Positions 52,546 to 62,712 of a stretch of DNA of 64,000 nt are shown here, in pieces. Both the position numbers and the translations under genes were made by a program. The stretch spans positions 186,001-250,000 of the forward strand of contig AP025283.1 in assembly GCA_024347235.1 (NCBI GenBank). Reading direction: 5' to 3'. Every line of letters begins with the position of its first letter. The first letter of the stretch is position 1. The stretch comes from Aliamphritea spongicola (GTDB lineage Bacteria > Pseudomonadota > Gammaproteobacteria > Pseudomonadales > Balneatricaceae). A model generated the notes under the pieces. It was given only the letters and a program-made list of their open reading frames with translations, was not told the origin of the DNA and made no database searches.

Positions 52546-54543
52546 TTATTTTAGCCGGAAGTTCAGCACCAGCCCGTTGAGGCGTTCTGCCAGCTGAGCC
52601 AGCATCAGAGTGGCATCAGCGGTCTGCTTAGCACCTCCAGCCGTTTGCTGTGACAGCTCGTTGATATTGGTAATGCTCATGTTGATTTCTTCGGATACGG
52701 CAGACTGTTGTTCGGCAGCACTGGCGATCTGAATATTCATGTCGCGGATTTCATTGATGGAGCTGGAAATGTTGCTGATGGCGTTGCCGGTATTACCTGC
52801 CATTTCCAGGGTTTCCTGTGTCTTTTCGCGGCTGGTTTGCATAATGCTGACCGCCTGACGGGTACCGGTTTGTAACTGGCTGATCATGGCTTCGATGTCG
52901 CTGGTCGATTCCTGAGTTTTCTGTGCCAGAGAACGAACCTCATCGGCAACAACCGCAAATCCCCGGCCCTGTTCGCCGGCCCGCGCCGCTTCGATAGCCG
53001 CATTCAGCGCCAGTAAGTTTGTCTGTTCAGCAATGCCGCGGATGACATCCATGACAGAACCGATCTGAGCACTCTGGGTCTCCAGCGCCTGAACAGACTG
53101 GGCAGCCTGACCGATATCCTGATTCAGGTTGTTGATGATCTGATTGGTTTTCTCGGTAACATCTTTTGCCAGCAGGGCTTCTTTGGAAGCGGTTTCAGCG
53201 GCATCAGAGGCGCTGGCAGCACTGCTGGCCACTTCCTGCACGGAGGTGGTCATTTGCGCAGTGGCAGCGGCAACCTGTGCAGACTCTTTCTGCTGTTGCT
53301 GAACCACACCGTTGCTTTGCTGGGTAACCACAGAGGTTTCTTCACTGGTGGTGGCAATTTCGTTACTGGCTTCAACAATTTTGCTGATCATCGCCTGCAG
53401 TGTGTGGGTCATCTGACGCATGGCACTGTAAACACTGGCCTGCTGTTCACTGTTATCGAACTGACGGGTCAGGTCACCGGCGGCAATCTGCTCTGCGATC
53501 TGACGCATCTCTTTAGGTTCGCCACCCAGAGGAAGGGTTACCGACCGGGCAACTTTCAGTGCCACAATAATGATCAGAGTGATGGCGACAGCCAGAATCA
53601 GCAAAATATCAATTTTTAGTTCGGTGATGATTGCAAAGGCTTCGGCTTCATCGATTTCGGCAATCAGCGCCCAGTTATGGCCACCGACGGATACCGGGGT
53701 ATAGGCTGACAGCACCGGATTGCCGTTATAGTCCTGAATGATGTCTGCACCGGTGTTGCCATTAATGGCTTCAGTTACAGCGACTGTATCGACACCATTA
53801 TTGGCGATATTGCCGGCAAAAGAGGCTTTGACGGAATGACCACGGGGGTCAAGGAAGGAGTCAGAGCGCATCCGTTTATCGTCACCCACCAGATAGGATT
53901 CTCCGGTTTCGCCCATGCCTTCGCGTACCTGCATGAATGTGTTTATGGCATCGATGGATAACTGAAGTGCCACAACCGCAGTCAAGCGGCCATTCTGGTA
54001 CAGGGGTTTGGCAATAAAGGCAGCGGGTTCATTGTTGGAGGGCGCATAAGGTGCAAAGTCTTCCAATACAAAACCGCGGCTGTCGCTGGCTTTCCGGAAG
54101 GCTCTGGCCAGCCCGCTGTCCCGGTAAGGGCCGGTGAGCAGGTTGGTACCGAAGTCGGCTTCTCCGGCTTCAGTGAAAAATACATCACCGGCGGGGCTGA
54201 TCAGGAATACGTCGTAGTAGCCGTAACTGCTGACGTATTTGCTGAAGAAGTTCTGGCTTTCGCCCTGGCGGGGCTGGGTGAGGGGTGTCAGGGCGTTTTC
54301 AGGATCAGTCTGTCCGTCAGTAAAGAGTGCCACGGTTTCAGTAAGAACTGTGATGTCGCCTTCACGTTCAGAGAAGAACGCTTCCAGCTGTGCCTTCTTG
54401 ATGCCCCTGACCGCTTCCAGCTGATGGAAGGCCTGTTGGGATAAGCCGTTGCTGGCCAGTGTGAAAGCAATTCCGCCGATCAGCAGCGCAGGGATCATAC
54501 CAACGAGCAGAAATATCAGAGTCAGTTTCTGGGTAAGTTTCAT
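52546..54543 (-). CDS. Methyl-accepting chemotaxis protein
   Basis: An intact 665-residue receptor, one of the few long genes without a frame break. TM1 (residues about 8-30) leads into a dCache-like periplasmic ligand-binding domain (about 35-300, with '[11 protein letters not shown]'-type and '[19 protein letters not shown]' phrases), TM2 ('[19 protein letters not shown]'), HAMP (about 330-385) and a signalling domain with the highly conserved tip '[20 protein letters not shown]'. There is no C-terminal pentapeptide tether. It controls CheA through CheW. The ligand is unknown. Confidence 0.95.
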   Translation of the reverse strand: MKLTQKLTLIFLLVGMIPALLIGGIAFTLASNGLSQQAFHQLEAVRGIKKAQLEAFFSEREGDITVLTETVALFTDGQTDPENALTPLTQPRQGESQNFFSKYVSSYGYYDVFLISPAGDVFFTEAGEADFGTNLLTGPYRDSGLARAFRKASDSRGFVLEDFAPYAPSNNEPAAFIAKPLYQNGRLTAVVALQLSIDAINTFMQVREGMGETGESYLVGDDKRMRSDSFLDPRGHSVKASFAGNIANNGVDTVAVTEAINGNTGADIIQDYNGNPVLSAYTPVSVGGHNWALIAEIDEAEAFAIITELKIDILLILAVAITLIIIVALKVARSVTLPLGGEPKEMRQIAEQIAAGDLTRQFDNSEQQASVYSAMRQMTHTLQAMISKIVEASNEIATTSEETSVVTQQSNGVVQQQQKESAQVAAATAQMTTSVQEVASSAASASDAAETASKEALLAKDVTEKTNQIINNLNQDIGQAAQSVQALETQSAQIGSVMDVIRGIAEQTNLLALNAAIEAARAGEQGRGFAVVADEVRSLAQKTQESTSDIEAMISQLQTGTRQAVSIMQTSREKTQETLEMAGNTGNAISNISSSINEIRDMNIQIASAAEQQSAVSEEINMSITNINELSQQTAGGAKQTADATLMLAQLAERLNGLVLNFRLK

Positions 54544-54574
54544 GAAGCGTCCTTGTCAAACCGTCATGTTGTTT

Positions 54575-54601
54575 TGATAGGCATGCTGACGGATTAGTTA
54601 A
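54575..54601 (-). promoter_or_regulatory. Possible sigma-28 (FliA) promoter of the chemoreceptor
   Basis: On the minus strand, TTAA, a 15-base spacer and GCCTATCA resemble the FliA consensus TAAA-N15-GCCGATAA (3/4 and 6/8 matches), 32 bases upstream of the start codon. It fits known control of chemoreceptors by FliA but is a weak match. Confidence 0.4.
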
Positions 54602-54787
54602 GCTAATGTTAAGGCGCGACATTATCATTCTCATATGACAGTTGTGCAAAGCGTAAATGCTTAATTAGTCGTGTATTTTCAGAGACTGTACCCAATTTGT
54701 GTTTTGGTTAATTGCCCGTGATTATCAGAGGCAGAGAGTAAGTATCAAAAATATTTATTGATCAACTTATAAATCATTTTGATTAAC

Positions 54788-55099
54788 TCAGACACTGCCT
54801 TCCGCTTCAATCACCAGAATACGGGCTTCACCTAGCGGGTGGGCCACATGTTCGGTGCCTACCGAGGCGTAGAAAATATCCCCGGTCTTTAACCGTGCCA
54901 CATGTTCTTCACCCTGCTGGCGGTAATGCATATCCACTTCGCCATCGAGTACGGCAAAGACTTCTTCGCCGTCATTGATGTGCCATTTATAGGGCTGATC
55001 CGTCCAGTGAAGCCGGGTGGTGATCCCGTTCATGCTGGCAATGTCCTGTGCGCCCCAGGCGCGGTCAGCGGTGAAATCTCGGGCACGGAAAATTTTCAT
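54788..55099 (-). CDS. Small cupin-domain protein
   Basis: An intact 103-residue single-cupin protein. The first motif 'WHINDGEEVFAVLDGEVDMHY' carries His and Glu metal ligands and the second motif lies at 'GDIFYASVGTEHVAHP' with His. Members bind a metal and can be isomerases, dioxygenases or ligand sensors; the specific role is unknown. It follows the response regulator gene by 37 bases, in the same direction. Confidence 0.8.
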   Translation of the reverse strand: MKIFRARDFTADRAWGAQDIASMNGITTRLHWTDQPYKWHINDGEEVFAVLDGEVDMHYRQQGEEHVARLKTGDIFYASVGTEHVAHPLGEARILVIEAEGSV

Positions 55100-55136
55100 G
55101 TTGTTGTCCTGTCAGGCTGGGGCTTATGAAGCCGGA

Positions 55137-55803
55137 TTACAGTGCCAGCAGATAACCTTTGCTGCGCACGGTTTTGATGTAGCGGTAAGGGGCTGATCGT
55201 CATTGAGTTTTTGCGCAGGGTGGAAATGCGTAGGTCGATAGCCCGGTCGGTACCGTCGAACGGAATACCGCGAATGTCCTGATAGAGTTGTTCCCGGGAG
55301 ATGATTTCACCGGCTCGTTCACAGAGATAGGCCAGCAGTTCATATTCACCACTGGTCAGCTCCAGGGCGGTGCCTTTAAGGCTGGCGGTATAGGTGGTGG
55401 GGTTAATATGAATATCCTGAACCGGTGTATTGGCCGGATAGCTGCGGCGAAGCAGTGCTTCAATGTGGGCAAGTAACAAGTGCGGCCGGACCGGCTTTTG
55501 CAGATAGTTATCCACACCTAACTGAAGAGAGGCGGTGGCAACCATATCGTCGTCTTTGGCGGTCAGCATCAGTACCGGAATATCACTGGTTTTACGCAGG
55601 TGTCGGCAGATTTCCAGTCCGTCCCGGCCAGGTAGCATCAGATCGAGTATGGCCAGATCAAAACTTTCCCGGTCGAGTGTATAACAGGCGTCATCACCGT
55701 TATGGCAACAATGTACGCTAAAACCTTCTTCTTCGAGAAAGGTTTGCATCATTTCTGCCAGCGGGGCGTCATCTTCAACCAGTAATACGCGGGTATCGCG
55801 CAT
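55137..55803 (-). CDS. OmpR-family response regulator (two frame breaks)
   Basis: Corrected length is 222 residues. The receiver domain has the acidic pair 'VEDD', the phosphoacceptor in 'LAILDLMLPGRDG', and the conserved Lys in 'YLQKPVRP'. The winged-helix output domain shows 'LELTSGEYELLAYLCERAGE' and 'ISREQLYQDIRG'; after correction the end reads 'RYIKTVRSKGYLLAL', the normal OmpR-type terminus. The sensor kinase at 56365 lies close by on the other strand, with a lipoprotein gene between. Breaks near 55209 and 55192. Confidence 0.92.
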
Positions 55804-55930
55804 GGCGTTTCTCCTGCTTACAAATGCTTACACTTACACACGTTTCTGCAACGGAAGCATTTGCTTCGGCTGAGTATCATTGGCTGCAAATGTTAACCGG
55901 CATCTGTGACAGATGCCTGAACTGCAGGAC

Positions 55931-56319
55931 ATGATGAAAATGTATTCTAAAACGAATCTGACCCTGGCAACCAGCCTGATAATGACAATGTTTCTGAGTG
56001 GTTGTGCTAACACCGCTGCCGATTATGAACCGATCGTTGACGGACCAAAGGATGCGTTATTTTATGACGACCTGGCGGACTGCAAAAACTTGCTGAGCAG
56101 CGTGAATATCTTAATGACGATACCAAGTCTGAAGCCCTTCTTGGTGCAGGTATCGGGGCTGTTATCGGTGCGATTGGCGGTGATACCGGTGATATTGTTG
56201 GCGGTGCGCTGGTTGGTGGCGCGGTCAGTGCCGGTGGCCGTGCCTGGGATACCCGGGATGAGCGTAAAAATATCGTGCTTGAGTGTATGGCCGGCCGTGG
56301 CCACCGGGTTGTGGGCTAA
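55931..56319 (+). CDS. Glycine-zipper lipoprotein (one frame break)
   Basis: Corrected length is 129 residues. The signal peptide ends in the lipobox 'LSGC', and a glycine-zipper segment ('GAGIGAVIGAIGGDTGDIVG...') spans the middle, followed by 'ECMAGRGHRVVG', a C-terminus common in this lipoprotein group. A base is missing near 56096. It sits between the response regulator and the sensor kinase, divergent from the first, with the kinase 45 bases downstream. It could be the signal-generating or regulated outer-membrane component. Confidence 0.8.
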
Positions 56320-56364
56320 ACCGTTTCAGCCTGCGCCGCTTCAGGGATCTCCCGGAGGAATAAT

Positions 56365-57735
56365 ATGCGTGACTATTGGTGGGTCATGTTTGTTATTCTG
56401 GGGCTGGCATTCAGTCAATGGGTAAGTGGTAGCGATTTATGCGCAGGCTTTTTCAAAACAGTTCTCGGTATCTGCGGCATTATTGTGCTGGGTATAGTGA
56501 GTCTGGTGACCTTTGTTATTGATCCGGCATTCAATGCTTTCAGTGAAATAGAGTATCAGGAAGAAAGCTCGCTGGAGAACCGGTTGGTATATGGTCTGCT
56601 GAAAGAACAGCCATTTGCACAGTGGCAGAGCAGTATTGAGCGCTACGACAGCTTCTTTGAGCTGACCCCTTCACTGATAGAGGCCTCTGAACTGCCGGTG
56701 GACGCTCTGCCGTTCACCGCCCCGGGTGGTCAGGGTGGCCATTTCCGGGTTGATGAAGACAACATGTACTTCAGTTATTTTGCCAGCCCTCTGCCTGGCT
56801 GGCTGGTACTCTATGAAGAGGGTGACAGCGAGCTGGTGGATGAAAGCCGGGCTGAGTTTGCGGTGCTGCTGTTGTTTGCAGGCCCTCTGGTGGTCATTCT
56901 TCTGGCGATGCTGCTGGGCATCGGTTATCTGCTGTATGCCTTTGGCCGGCCGATGCGGGCGCTTGAAAAAGCAATGGAGGGATTCAGTCAGGATCCCCGG
57001 GTTCGTCTGGCGCCGGAGCACGGTAAGCTGATTCCAAATATTGTGACGGCCTTTAACGGCATGGCACAACGACTGGATACCACCCTGACTGAACAGCAGG
57101 TCATGATTGCGGCGATCCCCATGAGTTGCGTACCCCGATTGCCCGGATCCGTTTTGCCCTGGATATGTTACGTGGCAAGGAAGGAGAGTCCCTCTGGCAG
57201 GGGCTGGAAAGGGTCGATAATTATGTGGATGAATTACAGCAAACTTCTGAACAGATCCTTGAACTGAGCCGGATGGACCGGGACACCCTGTCGGTTTATC
57301 CGGTCTCACTGAATGAGATACTGGCTCAGTGCGGTGCTGATTATGAAACAACGCCAGCACTGGCGATCCGGTTGCCTGAACAGGATATTCTGACGCCGGG
57401 TGACAGCGGTTTGCTGCGCAGAGTACTGGGGAATTTGCTTGATAATGCCGTGCAGTATCACCAGAGCTATATACAGGCCAGCCTGACACTTACCGAACAG
57501 CGGGCCGTTATCTGTGTGGAAAATGATGGTGCAGATTTAACCCCTGATGATCTGGCTCAGCTGTTCCAGCCGTTTTATCGGGCAGACAGCAGTCGCAGCC
57601 GCCGTTCAGGCGGGCTGGGCATTGACTGACACTGGTTAGGCAGATCGTGGCCTGTCACCGAGGGAAGTATTCGCTGAGCTGATCAGGCCCGGGGTGTTAC
57701 GGATCAGAATTGAGTTGCCGATTTCTGGTGAGTGA
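56365..57735 (+). CDS. Sensor histidine kinase partner of the 55137 regulator (three frame breaks)
   Basis: Corrected length is 457 residues. N-terminal hydrophobic stretches, a periplasmic part (about 60-160), a TM helix ('LLLFAGPLVVILLAMLLGIG'), HAMP ('RPMRALEKAMEGFSQDP'), HisKA with 'PHELRTPIARIRFALDML' and HATPase_c ('VLGNLLDNAVQYHQ', 'SRRSGGLGIALTL') follow. The assigned start has a perfect GGAGG, but an ATG at about 56438 opening 'MRRLF', with another missing T, would give a more typical kinase start. Breaks near 57118, 57622 and 57668; the true stop is TGA 57733-57735. Confidence 0.9.
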
Positions 57736-57770
57736 ACAGGCCGGACAATAATCCGGCCGGTTGCAGTGTC

Positions 57771-58357
57771 TCAGAGGGCGAAGCTTTCCGCCAGTTGCTG
57801 GCAGGGCTGGTAGCGAATGCAGCTGACTTCGTGATCATTCACCATGCCGGTTGCCTGCATAAAGGCGTAGCAGATGGTTGGGCCGACAAAGTTCATACCG
57901 AGTTTCTTCAGTGCTTTACTCATCGCGACTGATTCCGGGGTGGAACCCGGTACTTCGCTCATGTCCTTCCAGCTGTTCTGTACCGGTTTGTAGTCGACAA
58001 ACTGCCAGATATATTTGGCAAAGCTGCCATGTTCTTCCTGCAGTTTAAGAAACACTTTCGCGTTCTTTACCGATGCTTCCAGTTTGCCCCGGTGGCGCAC
58101 AATGCCGGCATCCTGCAGCATGGATTCGATTTTGGCTTCATCAAAAGCAGCCACTTTTACAGGATCAAACCCTCATACTGGTGGCGGTAACCTTCCCGTT
58201 TTTCTAGGATGGTACGCCAGCTCAGCCCCGCCTGCGCGCTTTCCAGAATCAGGTATTCGAACAGGGTCTGGTCATCGGTTTGCGGTACACCCCAGACTTC
58301 ATCATGGTAGCGGGTTTCCAGTTCAGTCGCGGTGGACCAGGCACAGCGTTGGCACAT
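57771..58357 (-). CDS. tag: DNA-3-methyladenine glycosylase I (one frame break)
   Basis: Corrected length is 195 residues. 'MCQRCAWSTATELETRYHDEVWGVP' carries the N-terminal Cys and His, and 'NDHEVSCIRY' the C-terminal His and Cys of the Tag zinc site. 'GLSWRTILEKREGYR' and 'GPTICYAFMQATGMVNDH' are typical. It removes 3-methyladenine from alkylated DNA. A single C is missing near 58166. Confidence 0.95.
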
Positions 58358-58406
58358 GCTAAATATCCTTATCTGAAGTCAGGGAGTTGTACGGCTTAGC
58401 CGATAA

Positions 58407-58661
58407 TCAGTGTTTGCTGCCAGGATTTGGGTGAAACATCAGTGGCTGCGCCGGTTCCAGTTCAACCTTGCCGCCCCGGTTCACCCGGGTCTGCATTTCT
58501 TCAGTTGGCTGGTCGGAACCGTCCATCGCCATGGAGTCTTCAAAATCACAGCGCACACATTCACGGTATTCGCGGCCGTCTGCCCGGTACATTTTCAGGG
58601 TGTCCATTTCAGCGCACCGGGGACAAACAGCCCCGGCGATAAAACGTTTAACAATCGTCAT
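58407..58661 (-). CDS. yheV: YheV-like zinc-ribbon protein
   Basis: An intact 84-residue protein beginning 'MTIVKRFIAGAVCPRCAEMD' and carrying 'CVRCDFED', so two CxxC pairs form a zinc ribbon. It resembles the YheV family. A longer ORF extends upstream to 58913, but that part is out-of-frame prlC coding sequence. The start at 58661 is eight bases after the prlC stop, so it is in an operon with prlC. Function is unknown. Confidence 0.85.
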   Translation of the reverse strand: MTIVKRFIAGAVCPRCAEMDTLKMYRADGREYRECVRCDFEDSMAMDGSDQPTEEMQTRVNRGGKVELEPAQPLMFHPNPGSKH

Positions 58662-58668
58662 AGTGTTC

Positions 58669-60707
58669 TCAGTTTTGCTGGCTGACGATCCCGGAATGAC
58701 GCAGCAGTGCATCAACTTCCGGTGGCCGGCCACGGAAAGCGGTGAACAGTTCCATCGGTTCGCGGGAGCCGCCCATTTCCAGAATGTTGCTGCGGAAATC
58801 GCGACCTGCCTGCGGGTCAAAGATGCCTTCTTCCTCGAAACGGGAGAATGCATCGGCCGACAGAACCTCTGCCCATTTATAGCTATAGTAGCCTGCGGCG
58901 TAACCGCCGGCAAAAATGTGCGAAGCTGTGCTGGAAACGGTTAAATTCCGGTGCTTTTATGACAGCAACCTTGCTGCGCACGTCGTTCAGAACCGCCTGT
59001 ACGTCTGTCTCACCTGGCTGATATTCCGCGTGCAGACGGAAGTCGAACAGGGAGAACTCCAACTGACGAACCATCATCATGCCAGACTGGAAGTTCTTCG
59101 CTGCCAGCATTTTATCCAGCATGTCCTGTGGCAGGGTTTCGCCGGTTTCATAATGTCCGGAGATCAGCGCCAGCGCTTCAGGCTCATAGCACCAGTTTTC
59201 CAGGAACTGGCTCGGCAGCTCAACCGCATCCCAGGCGACGCCGTTGATGCCGCTGACATCGGCGGATTCGATTTTGGTCAGCATATGGTGAAGACCGTGA
59301 CCGAATTCATGGAACAGGGTGGTGACTTCGTTGTGGGTCAGCAGTGCAGGTTTATCCCCACCGGTGAGTTGAAGTTACAGACCAGATAAGCAACCGGCAG
59401 CTGAATGGCACCGTCGTTCAGACGGCGGCGTACACGGCATTCGTCCATCCAGGCACCGCCACGCTTTTCTCCCGGGCGAACGGGTCAAGGTAGAAGCGGG
59501 CAATGGTCTCGCTGCCACGGATGACGTTAAACAGGCGGGCATCTTTATGCCAGCTGTCAAACTCGGTGACTTCTTCAATTTCAATGTCGAACAGTTTGCC
59601 GGTTACCTGAAACAGGCCGCTGAGTACTTTCGACATAGGGAAGTACGGACGCAGTTCTTCCTGGGAGATGGCGTAGCGATCCTGCTTGAGTTTTTCGCCG
59701 TAATAGCTGATATCCCAGGCTTCCAGTTTATCCAGCCCCTGCTGTTCCTGGGCAAACTCAGTCAGTTCTTCCAGTTCCTGACGGGCCACCGGCAGGCTTT
59801 TGCCGCCAGATCTTCCAGGAAGTGGATAACCTGTGAGGTGTTCTCGGCCATTTTGGTGGCCAGAGAATATTCGGCGTAGTTGGCAAAGCCCAGCAGCTGC
59901 GCCAGTTCGCTGCGCAGTTCCAGAATTTCGGTCATCAGCGGGGAGTTATCCCATTTGCCAGCGTGGGGGCCCTGATCAGATGCCCGGGTGGCAAAGGCTT
60001 CGTAGACTTCGCGGCGCAGTTCACGGTTATCCGCATAGGTGATGACCGGGAAGTAGGACGGAAGTCCAGGGTGATCATCCAACCTTCTTTATCTTTAGCT
60101 TCTGCCTGCTGTTTGGCGGCGGCAATGGCCATTTCCGGCAGGCCGGCCAGTTCGGCTTCGTCGGTCAGCAGTTTGCTCCAGCCGTCCGTTGCATCCATCA
60201 GGTTTTCAGAGAACTTGGTGGTCAGCTCAGACAGGCGTTGCTGTAATTCGGCGTAGCGTTGTTTATCTTTATCTTCAAGGGCGATACCGCTGAGGGTGAA
60301 GTCCCGCAGGGCGTTGTTGATAACTTTTGCTGGGCTTCGTTCAGCACCGGATAGACATCGGATTCCCGCAGGGCTTTGAAGGCTTCATACAGTGACTGAT
60401 GCTGGCCCATTTCGGTCCAGTACTGGGACAGCTTGGGCAGGCAGGCATTGTACGCATCCCGCAGGGCATCGCTGTTCACCACGGCATTCATGTGGGATAC
60501 CGGTGACCAGGCCTGTGACAGGCGGTCATTCAGGGCTTCCAGCGGGGCAACCAGATTTTCCCAGCTGGGGGCAGTCAGGTTGTTCAGAATGGTTTCCAGT
60601 TGCTGACGGTTGTCGGCCAGTAACTGATCAATGGCCGGTTCGATCTGGTCCGGCTGCAGGGTGCTGAATGGAGGTAACAGATTGTTTTGCAGCAGAGGAT
60701 TCGACAT
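58669..60707 (-). CDS. prlC: Oligopeptidase A, M3 family (seven frame breaks)
   Basis: Corrected length is 681 residues (E. coli PrlC 680). The active-site motif '[13 protein letters not shown]' contains HExxH; the third zinc ligand Glu lies in '[18 protein letters not shown]', and the C-terminal '[20 protein letters not shown]' is characteristic. It is a cytoplasmic zinc peptidase that degrades signal peptides and short peptides. Breaks lie near 60322, 60058, 59800, 59460, 59357, 58917 and 58900. Confidence 0.96.
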
Positions 60708-60927
60708 ATACTAGCTCCGGTAAATAAGAAATCGCCTTGCCTGATGGTGGCCGGGTTGGTCCGGCTGAATGTGGTGGCAGGCCTGTTCTCTTTATGTAAG
60801 GGCAAAAGACTTTTTCAATCAGGGACTTGGTCTTATGATTGTGACAAATAACCTGGGTTCCGTTGCCGTCATATTCGTTATCAGTGGCAAGCGGTAATCC
60901 TGATACAGCAGACAGGGGTATAACAGC

Positions 60928-61465
60928 ATGAATGTACGCACTTTCCAAGGTATGACACCAAAATTAGGGGAACGGGTATTCGTTGATCCCAGTGCGGTTG
61001 TGCTGGGGGATGTTGAACTGGGGATGATGTATCCGTCTGGCCGCTGACGGTTATTCGCGGCGATATGCACCGAATCAGGGTTGGCGACCGCACCAGTGTG
61101 CAGGACGGCTCCGTACTGCATATTACCCACGCCAGTGATTACAACCCGGGGCTATCCGCTGCTGATCGGCTCTGACGTGACTATCGGGCATCAGGCCATG
61201 CTGCATGGTTGCACCATCGGTGACCGGGTTCTGATCGGTATGGGCGCTATGGTGATGGATGGCGCGGTGGTGGAAGACGAAGTGATTATCGGTGCTGGCA
61301 GTCTGGTGCCGCCGGGCAAAACACTGGAAAGCGGTTACCTGTATGTGGGCCGGCCGGTGAAGCAGGTACGGGCGCTGACCGAAAAAGAAATCAGCTTTTA
61401 CCTATACCGCCGGAAATTATGTGAAGCTTAAAGATCAGCACCGTGAAGAAGCATACGGTGAATAA
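60928..61465 (+). CDS. Gamma-carbonic anhydrase-like hexapeptide protein, YrdA type (several frame breaks)
   Basis: Corrected length is about 180 residues. The left-handed beta-helix repeats are clear ('VFVDPSAVVLGDVELGDDVSVW', split by strands; 'IGDRVLIGMGAMVMDGAVVE'). Zinc-ligand histidines lie in 'HITHAS' and 'IGHQAMLHGC'. A single G is missing near 61020, two Gs near 61151 and one or two bases near 61400; corrected, the protein ends 'NYVKLKDQHREEAYGE' at 61465. Such proteins bind zinc, and some hydrate CO2. Confidence 0.9.
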
Positions 61466-61494
61466 CAGGCCGTGAACACAGGGATGCCCGCTAT

Positions 61495-62030
61495 ATGATT
61501 TCATCTGATCTTTTAACTGTCCGCGCTGTCCGGGAAGCTGATCTGGAAACCTTTTTGCACACCTGAGTGATATGCAAAGTCTGGGTGAGTTTTTGCCGGT
61601 GATTATGCCTTCGGAAACTCAGCTGCGGCAGGATTTTGCCAAAGACGGCCTGATCGGCCCGGACTATCAGCGTTATCTGATTGTTGCCTCGGACGGTGAG
61701 ATGCTGGGGTATATCTGGGCGTTCAAGTCGGTCCCGTATTTTGATGCCACCGAAATAGGCTATCAGATCTTCAGCGGAGCCCGGCGGGGTAAGGGCTATG
61801 CCAGCGAAGCGCTGAGGCTGTTACGGGATTATCTGTTTGAGGCCAGTCAGGTGAACCGGCTTGAACTGCGCATTGCTGTGGATAACGCGGGCTCACTGAA
61901 AGTAGCTGAGAAGCTGGGCTTCACCCGCGAGGGTGTTTGCCGGGAAGCTGCCTATTCAAAAGGCCGCCTGCACGATATGTGTATTTATTCGCAGCTGCGC
62001 CGTGAATGGCAGGATAATCAGGAGAGCTGA
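61495..62030 (+). CDS. GNAT-family N-acetyltransferase, RimJ/RimL type (one frame break)
   Basis: Corrected length is 178 residues. The acetyl-CoA binding motif reads 'GARRGKGYASEALRLL', followed by 'RLELRIAVDNAGSLKVAEKLGF' in conserved order, as in ribosomal-protein or small-molecule N-acetyltransferases. One T is missing in the T-run near 61555. The creB start follows at once. The substrate is unknown. Confidence 0.88.
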
Positions 62031-62031
62031 A

Positions 62032-62712
62032 GTGAAACGGATTCTGATTGTCGAAGACGAAGTATCTATTGCTGACAACATCAGCGTTGCCCTGCAACTG
62101 GAAGGCTTCAGCAGCGAACACTGTGTGCTGGCCAGCGAGGCACTGGCGCGTCTGCAAGCGGAACCGTTTGAGCTGGCCATTGTGGATGTTGGCCTGCCGG
62201 ATATGAATGGTTTCGAGCTCTGTAAGGCAATTCGCCGTGAATCCGATATCCCACTGATTTTCTGACCGCCCGGGCCGATGAGATCGACCGTATTCTGGGG
62301 CTGGAACTGGGGGCAGATGACTATGTTACCAAGCCGTTCAGCCCCGTGAGCTGACTACCCGGGTGAAAGCCATATTACGCCGTGCACGGCCAGCAACCCC
62401 GTCTTCACCGGCTGCGGTCAGCATGCCTTTTGTGGTGGATTCTCTTCATGCATCCATTCAGTTCAGGGGCAGGTGCTGAACCTGACCCGTATTGAATTTT
62501 TGATGCTGCAGACCCTGGCAGCCCATCCGGGGCAGGTATTCAGCCGCGGGCAACTGATGCATGCGGCCTGGGAACATCCTCAGGTGAGTCTGGAGCGTTC
62601 CGTGGATACCCATATCAAAAGCCTGCGGGCCAAGCTTAAACAGGTTGATCCTGACGATGATTCTATCCAGACCCACCGTGGGCTGGGTTACAGCCTGACG
62701 GTATCAGGCTGA
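62032..62712 (+). CDS. creB: Response regulator CreB (three frame breaks)
   Basis: Corrected length is 227 residues, starting at GTG 62032. The receiver shows 'IVEDE', the phosphoacceptor in '[14 protein letters not shown]' and '[20 protein letters not shown]' split by strands, and 'KPFSPREL'. The winged helix has '[20 protein letters not shown]' and '[13 protein letters not shown]'. These phrases match CreB closely (a DVGLPD-type loop and LGLE-GADDYV). It controls genes for carbon metabolism and, in pseudomonads, beta-lactam response. Bases are missing near 62262, 62344 and 62467. Confidence 0.88.

Noticed and set aside
52501-52554. The longer cupredoxin C-terminus running to 52554.
   Set aside because: It would read through a perfect 13-bp hairpin and adds an unusual tail. 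One missing G near 52503 gives the normal '...GRIR' ending of this family.
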